Both the position numbers and the translations under genes were made by a program. A DNA stretch of 64,000 nt, taken from contig NZ_BIFT01000001.1 of the NCBI RefSeq assembly GCF_003967575.1, positions 3,534,001 through 3,598,000 of the forward strand, read 5' to 3'. The stretch comes from Dictyobacter alpinus. GTDB lineage: Bacteria > Chloroflexota > Ktedonobacteria > Ktedonobacterales > Ktedonobacteraceae. Positions 25,634 through 34,585 of the stretch are shown here, piece after piece; position 1 is the stretch's first letter, and every line of letters starts with the position of its first letter. The notes below the pieces were generated by a model. It saw only the letters and a list, made by a program, of their open reading frames with translations, searched no databases and was not told where the DNA came from.

Positions 25634-27016
25634 GTGGTGTTTGAATTTCTGAAATATATTTCACGTCTAAACCGATCACTGCTATTTTTATTCATTTTGT
25701 TGAGTTGTGTGAGCTCTGTGACGGGTGTGTCTGTACGGCATAAAGGCTCTGGCCCTATTGGGGCGTTGACGCATGCCACAAAGGGTATGTATCTGGAGCG
25801 CTGGAAACTGAAGAGTCCTCCTGCTGATGCTGATTGTCGTAAACAGATGCAGATGTCCTGCTATAGTCCGAATGAAATTCGTACCGCTTATGGTATAAAT
25901 ACTGTGCTGAAGGCTGGCTACACAGGCGCTGGTGAGACGATCGTGATTGTTGATTCGTTTGGCAGTCCAGATCCTGTAAAGGACTTACACCAGTTTGATG
26001 TGGATTATGGTTTGCCTGATCCCCCCTCCTTTAAGGTGTTGCATCCACTGGGAGCCGTCAAATTTGATGCGAATAACACTGATCAAGTGGGCTGGGCCCA
26101 GGAAACAAACCTGGATATTCAGTGGGCACATGTGATTGCGCCAGGAGCCAATATTGTGCTGCTGACCAGTCCCGTTTCAGAGACACAGGGTGTACAGGGG
26201 TTGCCTGAATTTCTCAAGTTAGAGCAGTATGCGTTGAATCATCATCTGGGAAAAATCTTCTCTCAGAGTTGGGGCGCCACTGAAGAGACGCTCTTTACGC
26301 CGGAGGGCAAGAAAGTTCTTAATGATTTTGAAAAGTTCTATCAACAGGCGAGCAAACAGGGAGTTACCTTCTTAGCGTCGGCTGGAGATACAGGAGCCTC
26401 CAATCCTGATACAAATAACAATACCTATCCTTTCCCGACCATTGGTTTTCCGGCTAATTCGCCATTGGTAACCTCAGTTGGAGGGACCAGCCTGTTTGCC
26501 GATACCGCGGGTAACTATCAGTCTGAGATGGCCTGGAATCAAGGGGTGGGTAGCTCGACCGGAGGTGGCTATAGTCGCTATTATAAAGCTCCTTATTATC
26601 AACAAAAGTATTTATCGGCTGGCGCAAAAAGTATGGCCCGTGGCTTTCGAGGTGTGCCAGATGTAGCCTTTAATGGTGATCCGCTGACCAGTGTTCCTGT
26701 CTATCTGGGCTTTATGCCTCAGCCTGGCTACTATATGTTTGGTGGCACCAGCGCGGGTGCTCCACAGTGGGCCGGCTTGATCGCCGATGCCAATCAGATG
26801 GCCAGGCATCCGTTGGGAAGTATCAACGAAACGTTGTATAGAATTGGATCTGATCCTGTTCTGTATGCGCGGGCCTTTAATGATATTACCTTTGGTGACA
26901 ACACACAGGGAAAGATCAAAGGCTATAAAGCCGGTGCAGGTTGGGATGCGGTAACCGGTTGGGGGACACCCAAAGCGAATATTCTCTTACCGCTCCTGGT
27001 TAATCCGCCTAAATAA
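25634..27016 (+). CDS. Secreted sedolisin (S53) serine-carboxyl peptidase
   Basis: About 460 aa from GTG 25634. Signal peptide: basic LKYISRLNRS then hydrophobic LLFLFILLSCVSSVTG. Acidic endopeptidase with a Ser-Glu-Asp triad: QETNLDIQWAHV supplies Glu and Asp, GGTSAGAPQWAG supplies the nucleophile Ser, and SAGDTGASNPD holds the oxyanion Asp region. A calcium-site-like GFNDITFGDN-type motif (AFNDITFGDN) lies near the C-terminus. There is no long pro-domain, which sedolisins usually have, so the protein seems short at its N-terminus. The frame is open to 25430, but that part crosses a repeat fragment and reads as leader DNA; AAAGG precedes GTG 25634. Exported, probably for protein degradation. 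Confidence 0.82.
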   Translation: MVFEFLKYISRLNRSLLFLFILLSCVSSVTGVSVRHKGSGPIGALTHATKGMYLERWKLKSPPADADCRKQMQMSCYSPNEIRTAYGINTVLKAGYTGAGETIVIVDSFGSPDPVKDLHQFDVDYGLPDPPSFKVLHPLGAVKFDANNTDQVGWAQETNLDIQWAHVIAPGANIVLLTSPVSETQGVQGLPEFLKLEQYALNHHLGKIFSQSWGATEETLFTPEGKKVLNDFEKFYQQASKQGVTFLASAGDTGASNPDTNNNTYPFPTIGFPANSPLVTSVGGTSLFADTAGNYQSEMAWNQGVGSSTGGGYSRYYKAPYYQQKYLSAGAKSMARGFRGVPDVAFNGDPLTSVPVYLGFMPQPGYYMFGGTSAGAPQWAGLIADANQMARHPLGSINETLYRIGSDPVLYARAFNDITFGDNTQGKIKGYKAGAGWDAVTGWGTPKANILLPLLVNPPK

Positions 27017-27036
27017 TCAGGGTATGGGTGCCTAAA

Positions 27037-27066
27037 AGCCGTCCTCTCTGTGAGGGCGGCTCTTTT
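27037..27066 (+). terminator. Intrinsic terminator of the sedolisin gene
   Basis: A 10-bp stem (27037-27046 with 27052-27061) around a 5-base loop, then TTTTTA. It starts 20 bases after the stop and touches the stop codon of the convergent kinase gene. Confidence 0.8.
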
Positions 27067-28859
27067 TATGGAGTAAGATCGTTTTTGACGTTCCAGACCT
27101 GGACCGAGCCATTGCCGTTGGCTGAGACGACGTGCTTGCTGTCTGAAAGCCAGGTGATGGCATAGGTTGATGTGGTGCGCACCGGAAAAATTGAGGCATG
27201 GGTAGCGGTGGCGGCATCCCAGATATGCACTTTCAGGTCTTTGCTGGCTGAGGCAATCCAGTTGCCGTCGGGTGACCAGAGGACGGTGCTGACCCAGGTG
27301 GCATGGCCGCGGTATTGACAGAGGAGATGGCCTTTATTGAGTGGCTCCCAGAGGTGGACGACATTGTCTTCGCCGCCAGAGGCGATGGCTTTACCATTAG
27401 GTGACCAGTTGAGGGCTCGGACCCAGGTAGAATGGTTGCGATAGCCAGAGAGCTTTTTGCCCTGCTGACAATCCCAGATATGGATATCATGCCAGGCGCC
27501 AGAGGCGATGACCTTACCATTGGGTGACCAGGCGATGGAACGGACCCAGTTGGTATGGCCGCTATAAAGCAATTGTCTCTCTCCGTTGTCTGCACTCCAG
27601 ATATGGATGGCGTTATCTGAGCCATTGCTGGTCGAGGCCAGAGAGCGACTATCAGGAGACCAGGCCAGTGCCAGGACCATGCCTTTGTGTTCATCGTAGG
27701 TTGTCTGGCATTGACCTGTGACGGTATTCCAGACATGGATTGACTGATCCAGGCCTGCGGAAGCGATCCAGCGTCCATCGGGCGACCAGACGATGGTGGT
27801 AATACTGCCCAGGTGCTCTTTATAGAGTAAGATACACTCTCCTGTTGTGGCTCCACGTACCTGAAGGATACGATCGTGTCCTCCATAGGCGATACGCCGT
27901 TTGTCGGGCGACCAGGCGACAGTATAGACGACATCACCTGTGGTTCTTCCAGGTGAATGATCAGGGCTTGTGTCGTTGCTGGATCTGGCGTCTGACGCTA
28001 TTGGTGACTCATAAGACGTAACCGGGGGCAGGGCAGCGTTCCCCTGCTCTAAAAGGGCGGTCTCTTCCAGGTTGCGCGCGAACTCCTGCACGCTAGCAAA
28101 GCGTAGCCTGGGATCTTTCTCCAGAGCACGCATAATGACCCCTTCGAGGGCCGGTGAGATCTCGGGGAGCCATTCTCTAATTGAAGGTGGACGGGTAAAG
28201 GCGTGTTGGACTACCACTTCCTCATAGGTGCCCTGGAATGGACGTTTGCCGCAGAGCCATTCATAGGTGACGATGCCCAGCGCATATTGATCGCTGGCAG
28301 GCTGTGGTCTTCCTCGGGCCTGTTCAGGAGCCATATAGGCAATTGTCCCAGATACATCACGGAGTTCGTTGCGCGAGGAACTCTGGGCCATCACAGCCAG
28401 GCCAAAGTCGCTAAGTAGGAGCTCATTGTTGCGTCCCAGGAGAATATTCTCTGGCTTGATATCGCGATGAATCAGTTTGGCCTGATGGGCAAAATCGAGA
28501 GCACTGGCAATCTGCTTAATAAAAGCAACTACCTGTTGGAGAGGGAGGCGTGTGCCCTTTGGATAGCGTTGGCGCAAAGAGCCATTGGGTGCATAGCTCA
28601 TCACCAAAAATGGCAGATCATCCTCGACCCCGAAGTCGAGGATACGGACAATATGAGAATGCTCTAGCTGTGCAACTATACGTGCTTCTTGACGAAAATG
28701 CTGGATCTCATCGAGCGAGAGACGCGTATCAAGTATTTTTATCGCGGCACAGGTGCCAAGGTGAATATGCTCGCCCAGATAGACATCAGCAAATCCTCCA
28801 TGCCCGAGCAATCGGGTAAGCCGATAATGACCAATCTGTTGACCGCTATGGTCGGACAT
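27066..28859 (-). CDS. Ser/Thr protein kinase with C-terminal WD40 repeats
   Basis: 597 aa. Hanks-type kinase at 10-270: GHGGFADVYLG, AAIKIL, HRDIKPENILL (canonical HRD), SDFGLAVM, IAYMAPEQARG. A linker of about 50 residues precedes a C-terminal propeller (about 310-595) of some seven WD40 repeats with motifs such as AWSPDSRSLAS and WSPNGKVIASG ending in IHIW. There is no transmembrane helix, so it is a soluble kinase whose propeller likely binds partners. GGAAG precedes ATG 28859. Unlike the zinc-ribbon kinase at 4339-5748 it has a full HRD motif. Such kinase-WD40 fusions are frequent in Ktedonobacteria and cyanobacteria. Target unknown. Confidence 0.92.
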   Translation of the reverse strand: MSDHSGQQIGHYRLTRLLGHGGFADVYLGEHIHLGTCAAIKILDTRLSLDEIQHFRQEARIVAQLEHSHIVRILDFGVEDDLPFLVMSYAPNGSLRQRYPKGTRLPLQQVVAFIKQIASALDFAHQAKLIHRDIKPENILLGRNNELLLSDFGLAVMAQSSSRNELRDVSGTIAYMAPEQARGRPQPASDQYALGIVTYEWLCGKRPFQGTYEEVVVQHAFTRPPSIREWLPEISPALEGVIMRALEKDPRLRFASVQEFARNLEETALLEQGNAALPPVTSYESPIASDARSSNDTSPDHSPGRTTGDVVYTVAWSPDKRRIAYGGHDRILQVRGATTGECILLYKEHLGSITTIVWSPDGRWIASAGLDQSIHVWNTVTGQCQTTYDEHKGMVLALAWSPDSRSLASTSNGSDNAIHIWSADNGERQLLYSGHTNWVRSIAWSPNGKVIASGAWHDIHIWDCQQGKKLSGYRNHSTWVRALNWSPNGKAIASGGEDNVVHLWEPLNKGHLLCQYRGHATWVSTVLWSPDGNWIASASKDLKVHIWDAATATHASIFPVRTTSTYAITWLSDSKHVVSANGNGSVQVWNVKNDLTP

Positions 28860-29209
28860 ACGAAATCTTCCTAGAATAAACGCTGCTCTTGTAGCTGCTT
28901 TAAAAGTAAAATATCTTTAAGAAGAGTATAGACGGGATAGCCTGAAAAGAAAAGGTGCCACGCTAAGATTTCTCAGCAAGAGTCCACTTGAGCTTACCAT
29001 GAATTAGAACCCTGAGAATGGATTTAAGAAATACTTAACCATTTTTGTAAAGCGCGAAAAACTGTATCCTATCTCCTCCTGGCAATCGTATATATCTCAG
29101 AACGGTGAGAACGGAAGTTAAAATAGCTCTCCCGAACTTGAATAATCATTTTAAGTACTGAACATTTCTCAGTAACATTTGTAAAGATAATTTAGAAGGA
29201 GTTCTAATC
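28860..29209. other. Gene-free region between divergent genes
   Basis: 350 bases between the divergent WD40 kinase and GlsB-like genes. No frame of note and no long palindrome. ATTTGTAAAG occurs near 29043 and 29176; -10-like GATAAT at 29186-29191 lacks a good -35. Promoters for both flanking genes must lie here, but I cannot place them firmly. Confidence 0.4.
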
Positions 29210-29512
29210 ATGGCAGTTGCAAGCTTAACAACATTCGCAGCAGTTGAAGTTGGAGCCATCATCTGGTGGTTGGTTGTCGGTCTGATCGCTGGCGCTCTGG
29301 CTGGTCTGGTCATGCGCGGTGGCGGTTATGGTATCGTCGGCGACATCATCGTTGGCCTCGTAGGCGCTCTGGTTGGTGGTTTCGTTGCAGGCCTGTTCGG
29401 TCTTGGTTCTAGCGGCTTTGTTGGTTCAATCATCATCGCTTTCATCGGTGCTTGTATCTTCATCGCCATCCTGCGTGCTGTTAGCGGTAGCCGCACACGT
29501 AGCCGCTTGTAA
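29210..29512 (+). CDS. GlsB/YeaQ/YmgE family small membrane protein
   Basis: 100 aa with three hydrophobic helices rich in Gly, Ala and Val, and the family pattern GLIAGALAGLVMRGGGYG, IVGLVGALVGGFVAGLF and an ending IAILRAVSG followed by a basic tail. These transglycosylase-associated proteins are small inner-membrane proteins linked to envelope stress; biochemical activity is not established. The ribosome site AGAAGGAG is strong. It is monocistronic with a perfect terminator. Confidence 0.88.
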   Translation: MAVASLTTFAAVEVGAIIWWLVVGLIAGALAGLVMRGGGYGIVGDIIVGLVGALVGGFVAGLFGLGSSGFVGSIIIAFIGACIFIAILRAVSGSRTRSRL

Positions 29513-29541
29513 GACAAGCCTCATAATAGAGCAAAACTTTT

Positions 29542-29588
29542 CAGCGATCCCTCAACTGACTGACAGTTGAGGGATCGCTGTTTTTTTT
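29542..29588 (+). terminator. Intrinsic terminator of the GlsB-like gene
   Basis: A perfect 16-bp stem (29542-29557 with 29565-29580), a 7-base loop and eight T residues. It starts about 30 bases after the stop. Confidence 0.9.
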
Positions 29589-29666
29589 GTCTGTAGTTGC
29601 TTGTTACGATATGCTATAGTAGGAAAAATATTCATATGTGTAGATCACAAAAGATGAGAGCCAGTT

Positions 29667-30011
29667 ATGTTCAATATGTATCCAACTGATCGCGAGTCTC
29701 TGGAGCGGGACTGCGATCTAGAATTTTTTATTGGTAGTGGTCCCGGTGGACAGCATCGCAATAAGGTGGAATCTGGTGTGCGCCTGACACATCGTCCTAC
29801 GGGAGTGGTGGTTACGGCCACGGAACGTCGCTCGCAGCACGCGAATCGCGATGTTGCTTTTGAGCGCATGGCTGCGCGTTTAGAAGAGATGCAACGGCCA
29901 CGCGTCCCACGCAAAGCTACCCGTCCGACCAGGGCCAGCCGCGAACGTCGCCTGGGTGCTAAACGCGTGCTGAGCCAGCGCAAGCAGATGCGTTCAAGTC
30001 CTCAGGAGTAA
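29667..30011 (+). CDS. GGQ-containing release-factor-like protein (ArfB/RF-H type)
   Basis: 114 aa. The peptidyl-tRNA hydrolase motif GSGPGGQHRNKVESGV is intact; it is the catalytic loop of class I release factors. The codon-reading domains of true RF1/RF2 are absent, and a basic C-terminal tail (RKATRPTRASRERR then KRVLSQRKQ) could enter the mRNA channel as in ArfB. It would therefore act in freeing stalled ribosomes. The alternative is RF-H-type function in RNA-repair contexts, but no RtcB neighbour is seen. ATG 29667 is the only sensible start; the ribosome site is weak (AGATGAGAG). Monocistronic. Confidence 0.85.
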   Translation: MFNMYPTDRESLERDCDLEFFIGSGPGGQHRNKVESGVRLTHRPTGVVVTATERRSQHANRDVAFERMAARLEEMQRPRVPRKATRPTRASRERRLGAKRVLSQRKQMRSSPQE

Positions 30012-30081
30012 ATTTTTCGCAGCTTCTGCGTGTGTATGTGGTGAAAACGAAGAGAATAAAATCCGATTCAAGGAGTTTACC

Positions 30082-31578
30082 GTGATAGTGTGGGAAATTC
30101 TCTCTCTTTCTGTATTTTGTGTTATTACGGGTGGCCTGTTGTGGGGGAGCCGTAAGCTACAGTGGCAGGCCAGGCCGTCACGCTATTTCGTGTTGAGTTT
30201 GCTCTGCCTGACAGCTTTTCTTTTTGCCAGTTGTGAGCGAGGCTCTAATACAGGTACATCTGCGTCGAGCCAGAGCAGTACGCCAGTCACTTCAACCTCT
30301 ACTAAAGCGCAGTCCTCGACGACGAATACCTGGGATGATTGGTTTAGCTATCATCGTGATGCCATGCACAGTGGTTATATTCCTTCGACGCCAGATCCTC
30401 AGAAGTTGACGCGGGCCTGGAAGACGAAACTGGATGGTGCCGTCTACGCCGAACCATTAATGGTCAAGAACCATCTGATCGTCGTTACCGAGGGCGATAC
30501 CGTCTATTCGATGGATCCTCAGACGGGTGCGGTGAACTGGCAAACCAACGTTGGCACCCCTGTTGATCGCTCGACCCTACCCTGTGGAAACATTGATCCA
30601 CTGGGCATTACCGGTACGCCCGTGTATGATCCTGCTACAGGATTGATCTTTGCCGTGGCTGAGATCAGTGGTCCACAGCACATTCTGGTGGCGGTTGACG
30701 CCGGCTCGGGAAAGGTGATGCAGCGAAAGGTGGTTGATGTGGATGGGATGGAGCCAGCCGTGCATCAGCAGCGGGCAGCGTTAGCGCTGGCTAATGGTAT
30801 GGTATATATCGCCTATGGTGGGCTTGCGGGCGATTGTGGCAACTACCGTGGTACCGTTGTGGCGGCACGTACAGACGGGAAAGGGGATCTACTCTCCTAT
30901 CGTGTGCCTACGCCGCGTGAGGGAGGTATCTGGGCTACCTCTGGCCCGATTATAGATAAGGCGGGCAACGTCTTTGTTTCGGTTGGTAATGGTGAAGTAA
31001 CCAGCGGTGATTGGGATCATAGTGATTCTGTCCTGCGCCTCTCACCACAGCTCAAATTGGAAGATGGCTTCGCACCCCAGGATTGGCAGGATGAAAATAG
31101 TCATGATACCGACCTCGGCTCAATGGGTCCGGCCCTACTCCCTGATGATCTGGCCTTTGTTGCCGGTAAATCTGGTAAGGGTTATGTCCTGCATGCCAAT
31201 GCGTTGGGTGGTGTGGGTGGACAGCTATCTGAGACCAAGATCTGCGATACACTGGCTATGGGTGGTGGGGCCATCGTTGCTTCACAGGTACTAGTACCCT
31301 GTAACGATGGTCTACGTAAGATCACGGTTGCGCCCGATGGGAAGGTCACGGTTGACTGGCGTGCGAATCAGATACAGATGCCAGCGGTCATCGGTGGACA
31401 TACCGTGTATGGATTGGATGGTGGCGGTAACCTGTATGCCGTAGATATCGCTACTGGCAAGCTACGCGCCAGTGCCGGTCTGGAAGAATCTATACCGCAC
31501 TTCTCCACCCCAATGCTCTCAGGAAGAAGCCTGTTCTTTGGTACCGACAGTGGCGTGGGAGCCATTACATTCGCATAG
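30082..31578 (+). CDS. Membrane-anchored PQQ-type beta-propeller protein
   Basis: 498 aa starting at GTG with AAGGAG upstream. An N-terminal membrane helix (residues 3-21) is followed by a second hydrophobic stretch ending FLFASCER, which resembles a lipobox, then a Ser/Thr-rich linker and a propeller of BamB/PQQ-type blades. Typical blades read VYSMDPQTGAVNWQTNVG and LYAVDIATGKLRASAGL. Catalytic motifs of quinoprotein dehydrogenases (calcium ligands, vicinal Cys pair) are not evident, so it may be a binding or scaffold protein rather than an enzyme. It acts outside the membrane. It converges on the next gene over a shared terminator. Confidence 0.82.
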   Translation: MIVWEILSLSVFCVITGGLLWGSRKLQWQARPSRYFVLSLLCLTAFLFASCERGSNTGTSASSQSSTPVTSTSTKAQSSTTNTWDDWFSYHRDAMHSGYIPSTPDPQKLTRAWKTKLDGAVYAEPLMVKNHLIVVTEGDTVYSMDPQTGAVNWQTNVGTPVDRSTLPCGNIDPLGITGTPVYDPATGLIFAVAEISGPQHILVAVDAGSGKVMQRKVVDVDGMEPAVHQQRAALALANGMVYIAYGGLAGDCGNYRGTVVAARTDGKGDLLSYRVPTPREGGIWATSGPIIDKAGNVFVSVGNGEVTSGDWDHSDSVLRLSPQLKLEDGFAPQDWQDENSHDTDLGSMGPALLPDDLAFVAGKSGKGYVLHANALGGVGGQLSETKICDTLAMGGGAIVASQVLVPCNDGLRKITVAPDGKVTVDWRANQIQMPAVIGGHTVYGLDGGGNLYAVDIATGKLRASAGLEESIPHFSTPMLSGRSLFFGTDSGVGAITFA

Positions 31579-31592
31579 ATAATAGCAAGATA

Positions 31593-31630
31593 ATGGCACG
31601 CTTTTTTCACACAATTGAAAGGCGTGCCAT
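31593..31630. terminator. Bidirectional terminator
   Basis: A 9-bp stem, ATGGCACGC (31593-31601) with GCGTGCCAT (31622-31630). T-rich sequence lies on both strands around it and a convergent gene is on each side (stops at 31578 and 31634). Confidence 0.6.
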
Positions 31631-31633
31631 ACT

Positions 31634-32125
31634 TTATTTTTCGCTCTCAATATTTTGTTCGACCCAGAGCATAACCTGCTTAAAGGAAACTTTTCCCTGC
31701 GACATCAATGGTTTGATCGCTGGATGGCGGGTGACCTGCTCAATAAAGCGATCTCTGTTCTCAGGTGCCAGGCTAGCTGGATATTGGGCATGCGCCGTGG
31801 CGATTGATTCCCGAATAGCCCGTTGCGCGACCTCCTGAGGCGTGCCCGCTGGCTGTTGTGGAGCAGGTGCGCTGGTCACCGGCGGATCTACTGGAGCCTC
31901 TACAGGAGCAGGTGCTACCTCAACTGGCGCAGGGACCGCCTCAGGCGCTGCGACAGGAGTAGGAGTGGTATTGCCCCCATAGAGGCCACTGAGCCAGCTA
32001 TGGAGCTCCTGAGCCTGCTGTGGATCCAATTGCAGTGGGCGTAGGAGGGTTGGTGCCTGAATCTGCAATGCACCCTCCTCATCCACGCTAATTGAATACA
32101 TTCCGATCTGTTTTTTACCCCTCAT
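31634..32125 (-). CDS. Hypothetical protein with Pro/Ala-rich linker
   Basis: 163 aa in three parts: an N-terminal 50 residues with strand-like SISVDEEGALQIQAP and helix PQQAQELHSWLSGLYG; a 50-residue Pro/Ala/Val linker (PVEVAPAPVEAPVDPPV); and a C-terminal helical 60 residues (REVAQRAIRES-like, ending VSFKQVMLWVEQNIESEK). It is soluble, without a signal peptide. No family recognised. AAAGGA precedes ATG 32125. The upstream DNA is a palindromic-end repeat. Confidence 0.65.
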   Translation of the reverse strand: MRGKKQIGMYSISVDEEGALQIQAPTLLRPLQLDPQQAQELHSWLSGLYGGNTTPTPVAAPEAVPAPVEVAPAPVEAPVDPPVTSAPAPQQPAGTPQEVAQRAIRESIATAHAQYPASLAPENRDRFIEQVTRHPAIKPLMSQGKVSFKQVMLWVEQNIESEK

Positions 32126-32146
32126 AATAAGGTCCTTTCCTTTTTT

Positions 32147-32300
32147 GCGTAGCGGCAGGTCTCGCCCCTGCTACCGGTAAAATTATGATATATTGCTTAA
32201 ACACGTGGTGCTGAACCTGGTAAATCGAAGCGTGTCCAGCATATGGTTTGGACCTGGTCGTACGTTGGACCGGTAGCAGGGGCAAGCCCTGCCGTTACGC
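32147..32300. repeat. Palindromic-end repeat family, copy 2
   Basis: 32-bp ends with about three mismatches (32147-32178 with 32269-32300), rich in GGCAGG and GCCCCTGCTACCGGT. The centre shares CTGGTCGTACGTTGGACC with copy 1 at 19033. No gene inside. Confidence 0.75.
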
Positions 32301-32371
32301 CAGGGGGCATGCGTGAGTTCTTATGCCCATTTCATCTGGATATTATCGTATCATATGGTTCCACACATTTC

Positions 32372-32417
32372 AAAAAGAGAGAAGCTTACGATCTGTGGTC
32401 CAGGTTGTAAGCTTCTC
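32372..32417 (-). terminator. Intrinsic terminator of the aldo/keto reductase gene
   Basis: A perfect 11-bp stem (32379-32389 with 32407-32417). On the minus strand it is followed by five T residues (complement of 32372-32376). It starts 24 bases after the stop. Confidence 0.75.
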
Positions 32418-32441
32418 GGGTATGGATAGAGATGGTAAGGA

Positions 32442-33398
32442 CTAGTGCCAGGCGCTTACTTTGTCGAGGGCCTGCAGGTCTTCCTGGGTGAGTTTCAATT
32501 CAGGAGCCTGGAGGAGTTCGGTGGTGTGCTCGACGGAGGTGGCGCTGGCGATTGGTGCGGTGACACCGGGCTGTGCTAGCAGCCAGGCCAGGGCTACCTG
32601 GGTGATGGTGGCGTTATGGGCCTGGGCGATCTTTTCGACCTGTTCCAGGACTTTGAAGCCGCGCTCGTTCATGTATTTGCCTTGAATTCCCTGGGCTCGT
32701 GGACTGGATGGCAATTGCTGGCCGCTGCGATATTTTCCGGTGAGGAAGCCGCTGGCCAGGGATGAGTAGGTGATGACACCGATCTGCTGTTCTACACAGA
32801 GTGCCTGTAGGGCCTGCTCATAGGTGGCACGATCCAGTAGGTGATAGGGTGGCTGCAAACTTTCGTAGCGAGCATAGCCATGTTGTGTGCTGACTTGTAG
32901 GGCTTCTGTGAGTCGTTCCGCGCTATAGTTTGAGGCACCAATGTAGCGTACTTTGCCAGCTTTGACCAGATCATTGAAGGCTCCAAGGGTCTCTTCCAGG
33001 GGGACCGTGGGGTCGTCGGCATGGGCCTGGTAAAGGTCGATGTAGTCTGTCTGTAAGCGGCGTAATGAATCTTCAACACCCTGAATGATGTGTTGGCGTG
33101 AGAGACCCTTCTCGCCGTTGCCCATCTGCATGCCGACTTTGGTGGCGAGGATGATCTGTTCACGGTTCTTGTGCTGTGCCAGCCATTTACCCAGTACTAC
33201 TTCCGATTCACCACCACTATGGCCAGGGGCCCAGGCTGAATAGACATCTGCTGTATCGATGAAATTGCCGCCGCCGTTGATAAAAGTATCCAGGACCGCG
33301 AATGAGGTAGGCTCGTCAGTGGTCCAGCCGAATACGTTTCCACCCAGACAAATAGCGGATACTTCTAAGTTGGTACGACCAAGTTTGCGGGTAAGCAT
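32442..33398 (-). CDS. Aldo/keto reductase
   Basis: 318 aa NADP-dependent TIM-barrel oxidoreductase, close to the YajO/YhdN type. The catalytic tetrad is visible: Asp and Tyr in FIDTADVYS, Lys in ILATKVGMQ, His in DLYQAHADDPT. GASNYSAERL and SATSVEHTTELL supply cofactor binding. Length is typical. ATG 33398 has GGAG upstream. It reduces aldehydes or ketones; the substrate is not predictable. A second, different family member lies at 62318-63178. It is divergent from the small oxidoreductase at 33552. Confidence 0.9.
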   Translation of the reverse strand: MLTRKLGRTNLEVSAICLGGNVFGWTTDEPTSFAVLDTFINGGGNFIDTADVYSAWAPGHSGGESEVVLGKWLAQHKNREQIILATKVGMQMGNGEKGLSRQHIIQGVEDSLRRLQTDYIDLYQAHADDPTVPLEETLGAFNDLVKAGKVRYIGASNYSAERLTEALQVSTQHGYARYESLQPPYHLLDRATYEQALQALCVEQQIGVITYSSLASGFLTGKYRSGQQLPSSPRAQGIQGKYMNERGFKVLEQVEKIAQAHNATITQVALAWLLAQPGVTAPIASATSVEHTTELLQAPELKLTQEDLQALDKVSAWH

Positions 33399-33551
33399 AA
33401 TGTATTACTCCTTGTTGATTGGGAATGTAAGCCTCAAGAGGCTATTAACCTCTCTTTCCATAACACGGTTTGGTTGGCATAAAAGGTCTCCACTTGAAAG
33501 TTATAGGATATGGATAATGTATGTATTTGTGTATTGATGAAAGGAAATGTC

Positions 33552-33974
33552 ATGGCCTCTTTAAGCGCTGACTGTCGGGAGTTTTTAGAGAAGGATACGC
33601 GTACCGGAAAGCTGGCTACGGTGCGGGCTGATGGGCGTCCACATGTGGTGCCGATCTGGTTTGTGCTGGATGGTGATACGCTGGTCTTTAATACTGGAGA
33701 AACAACGGTGAAGGGTCATAATATGCGCCGCACGGGACAGGCTTGTATCTGTGTGGATGAAGAGATTGTTCCCTATGCCTATGCGATGATCGAGGGGATC
33801 GTGGAGCTTTCTGATAATCTGACCGAGGTCAGGGATTGGGCAACCAGGATCGCGGCTCGTTATATGGGTGAGGATCTGGCGGAGTCTTATGGCGCTCGGA
33901 ATGGGGTAGCGGGCGAGTTGCTGGTGCGCCTGACACCGACAAAAGTGGTTTTTCAAAAAGATGTAGCTCATTAA
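33552..33974 (+). CDS. PPOX-class split-barrel flavin/F420-type oxidoreductase
   Basis: 140 aa with the pyridoxamine-5'-phosphate-oxidase-like split-barrel fold: TGKLATVRADGRPHVVPIWFVLDGD at the N-terminus, IFNTGETTVK-like LVFNTGETTVKGHNMRR, ICVDEEIVPYAYAMIEG, and a C-terminal strand VRLTPTKVVFQK. Such proteins bind F420 or FMN and reduce varied substrates. ATG 33552 has AAAGGAAA upstream; a longer frame from 33510 lacks a site. Cofactor cannot be decided by eye. Confidence 0.82.
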   Translation: MASLSADCREFLEKDTRTGKLATVRADGRPHVVPIWFVLDGDTLVFNTGETTVKGHNMRRTGQACICVDEEIVPYAYAMIEGIVELSDNLTEVRDWATRIAARYMGEDLAESYGARNGVAGELLVRLTPTKVVFQKDVAH

Positions 33975-34083
33975 GAAGATGCTGCTGCGTCCTGTGTTGT
34001 TTTCGCTGTTAGAAACGAAACGTTCTCCTGGGTAGTAATATGGATAGAGGATATACTAGCGTATAAAGATTGGAGAATGTCTT

Positions 34084-34572
34084 ATGTCAGCGACCGAAAC
34101 GTTAGAGAATAGCCATACGAAGGTTATTCAGGCACTTGATGATCTACCTGAGGCAATGTGGGATATGCCAGGTGTCAGTGGTGACTGGTCAGCCAAGGAT
34201 GTTGTCGCCCATCTGACTTCCTATGAATTGCTGTTGATAGATGTGTTACAGGCGGTACAACAGGGGACGCAGCCTTCTCCTTATGTGCTCAGGTGGAATG
34301 CTTCGCTTGAAACCTTTAATCAGGAGGCGGTCGAAGCGCGGCGCTATCATACGGCGCAACAGGTGATGAATGAGTATCAGGATGCGCAGGTGCGCTCCAC
34401 GTCGGAACTGGCCTCGCTTCCTCCTGAAATGTTGGAGCGCAAAGGGACTATGCCCTGGTATCGTTCAGGCGAGGCCAGTGCCACGGAACTGGTGGAGCGC
34501 CTGGGGGCGCATATGAACCATCACAGTGAGCAGATTGTGCAATTCCGTGAAGCGCATAAGGATAGCGAGTAG
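34084..34572 (+). CDS. DinB/ClbS-like four-helix-bundle protein
   Basis: 162 aa with the layout of the DinB/mycothiol-maleylpyruvate-isomerase superfamily. WSAKDVVAHLTSYE holds the first metal His, and LGAHMNHHSEQIVQ holds the second His pair of the usual triad. Members are thiol-dependent transferases, or hydrolases that neutralise toxic products such as ClbS. Which activity applies is unknown. GGAG precedes ATG 34084 with about six bases of spacing. It ends 13 bases from the convergent dhaM gene. Confidence 0.75.
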   Translation: MSATETLENSHTKVIQALDDLPEAMWDMPGVSGDWSAKDVVAHLTSYELLLIDVLQAVQQGTQPSPYVLRWNASLETFNQEAVEARRYHTAQQVMNEYQDAQVRSTSELASLPPEMLERKGTMPWYRSGEASATELVERLGAHMNHHSEQIVQFREAHKDSE

Positions 34573-34585
34573 GGACGGGCGGCGT

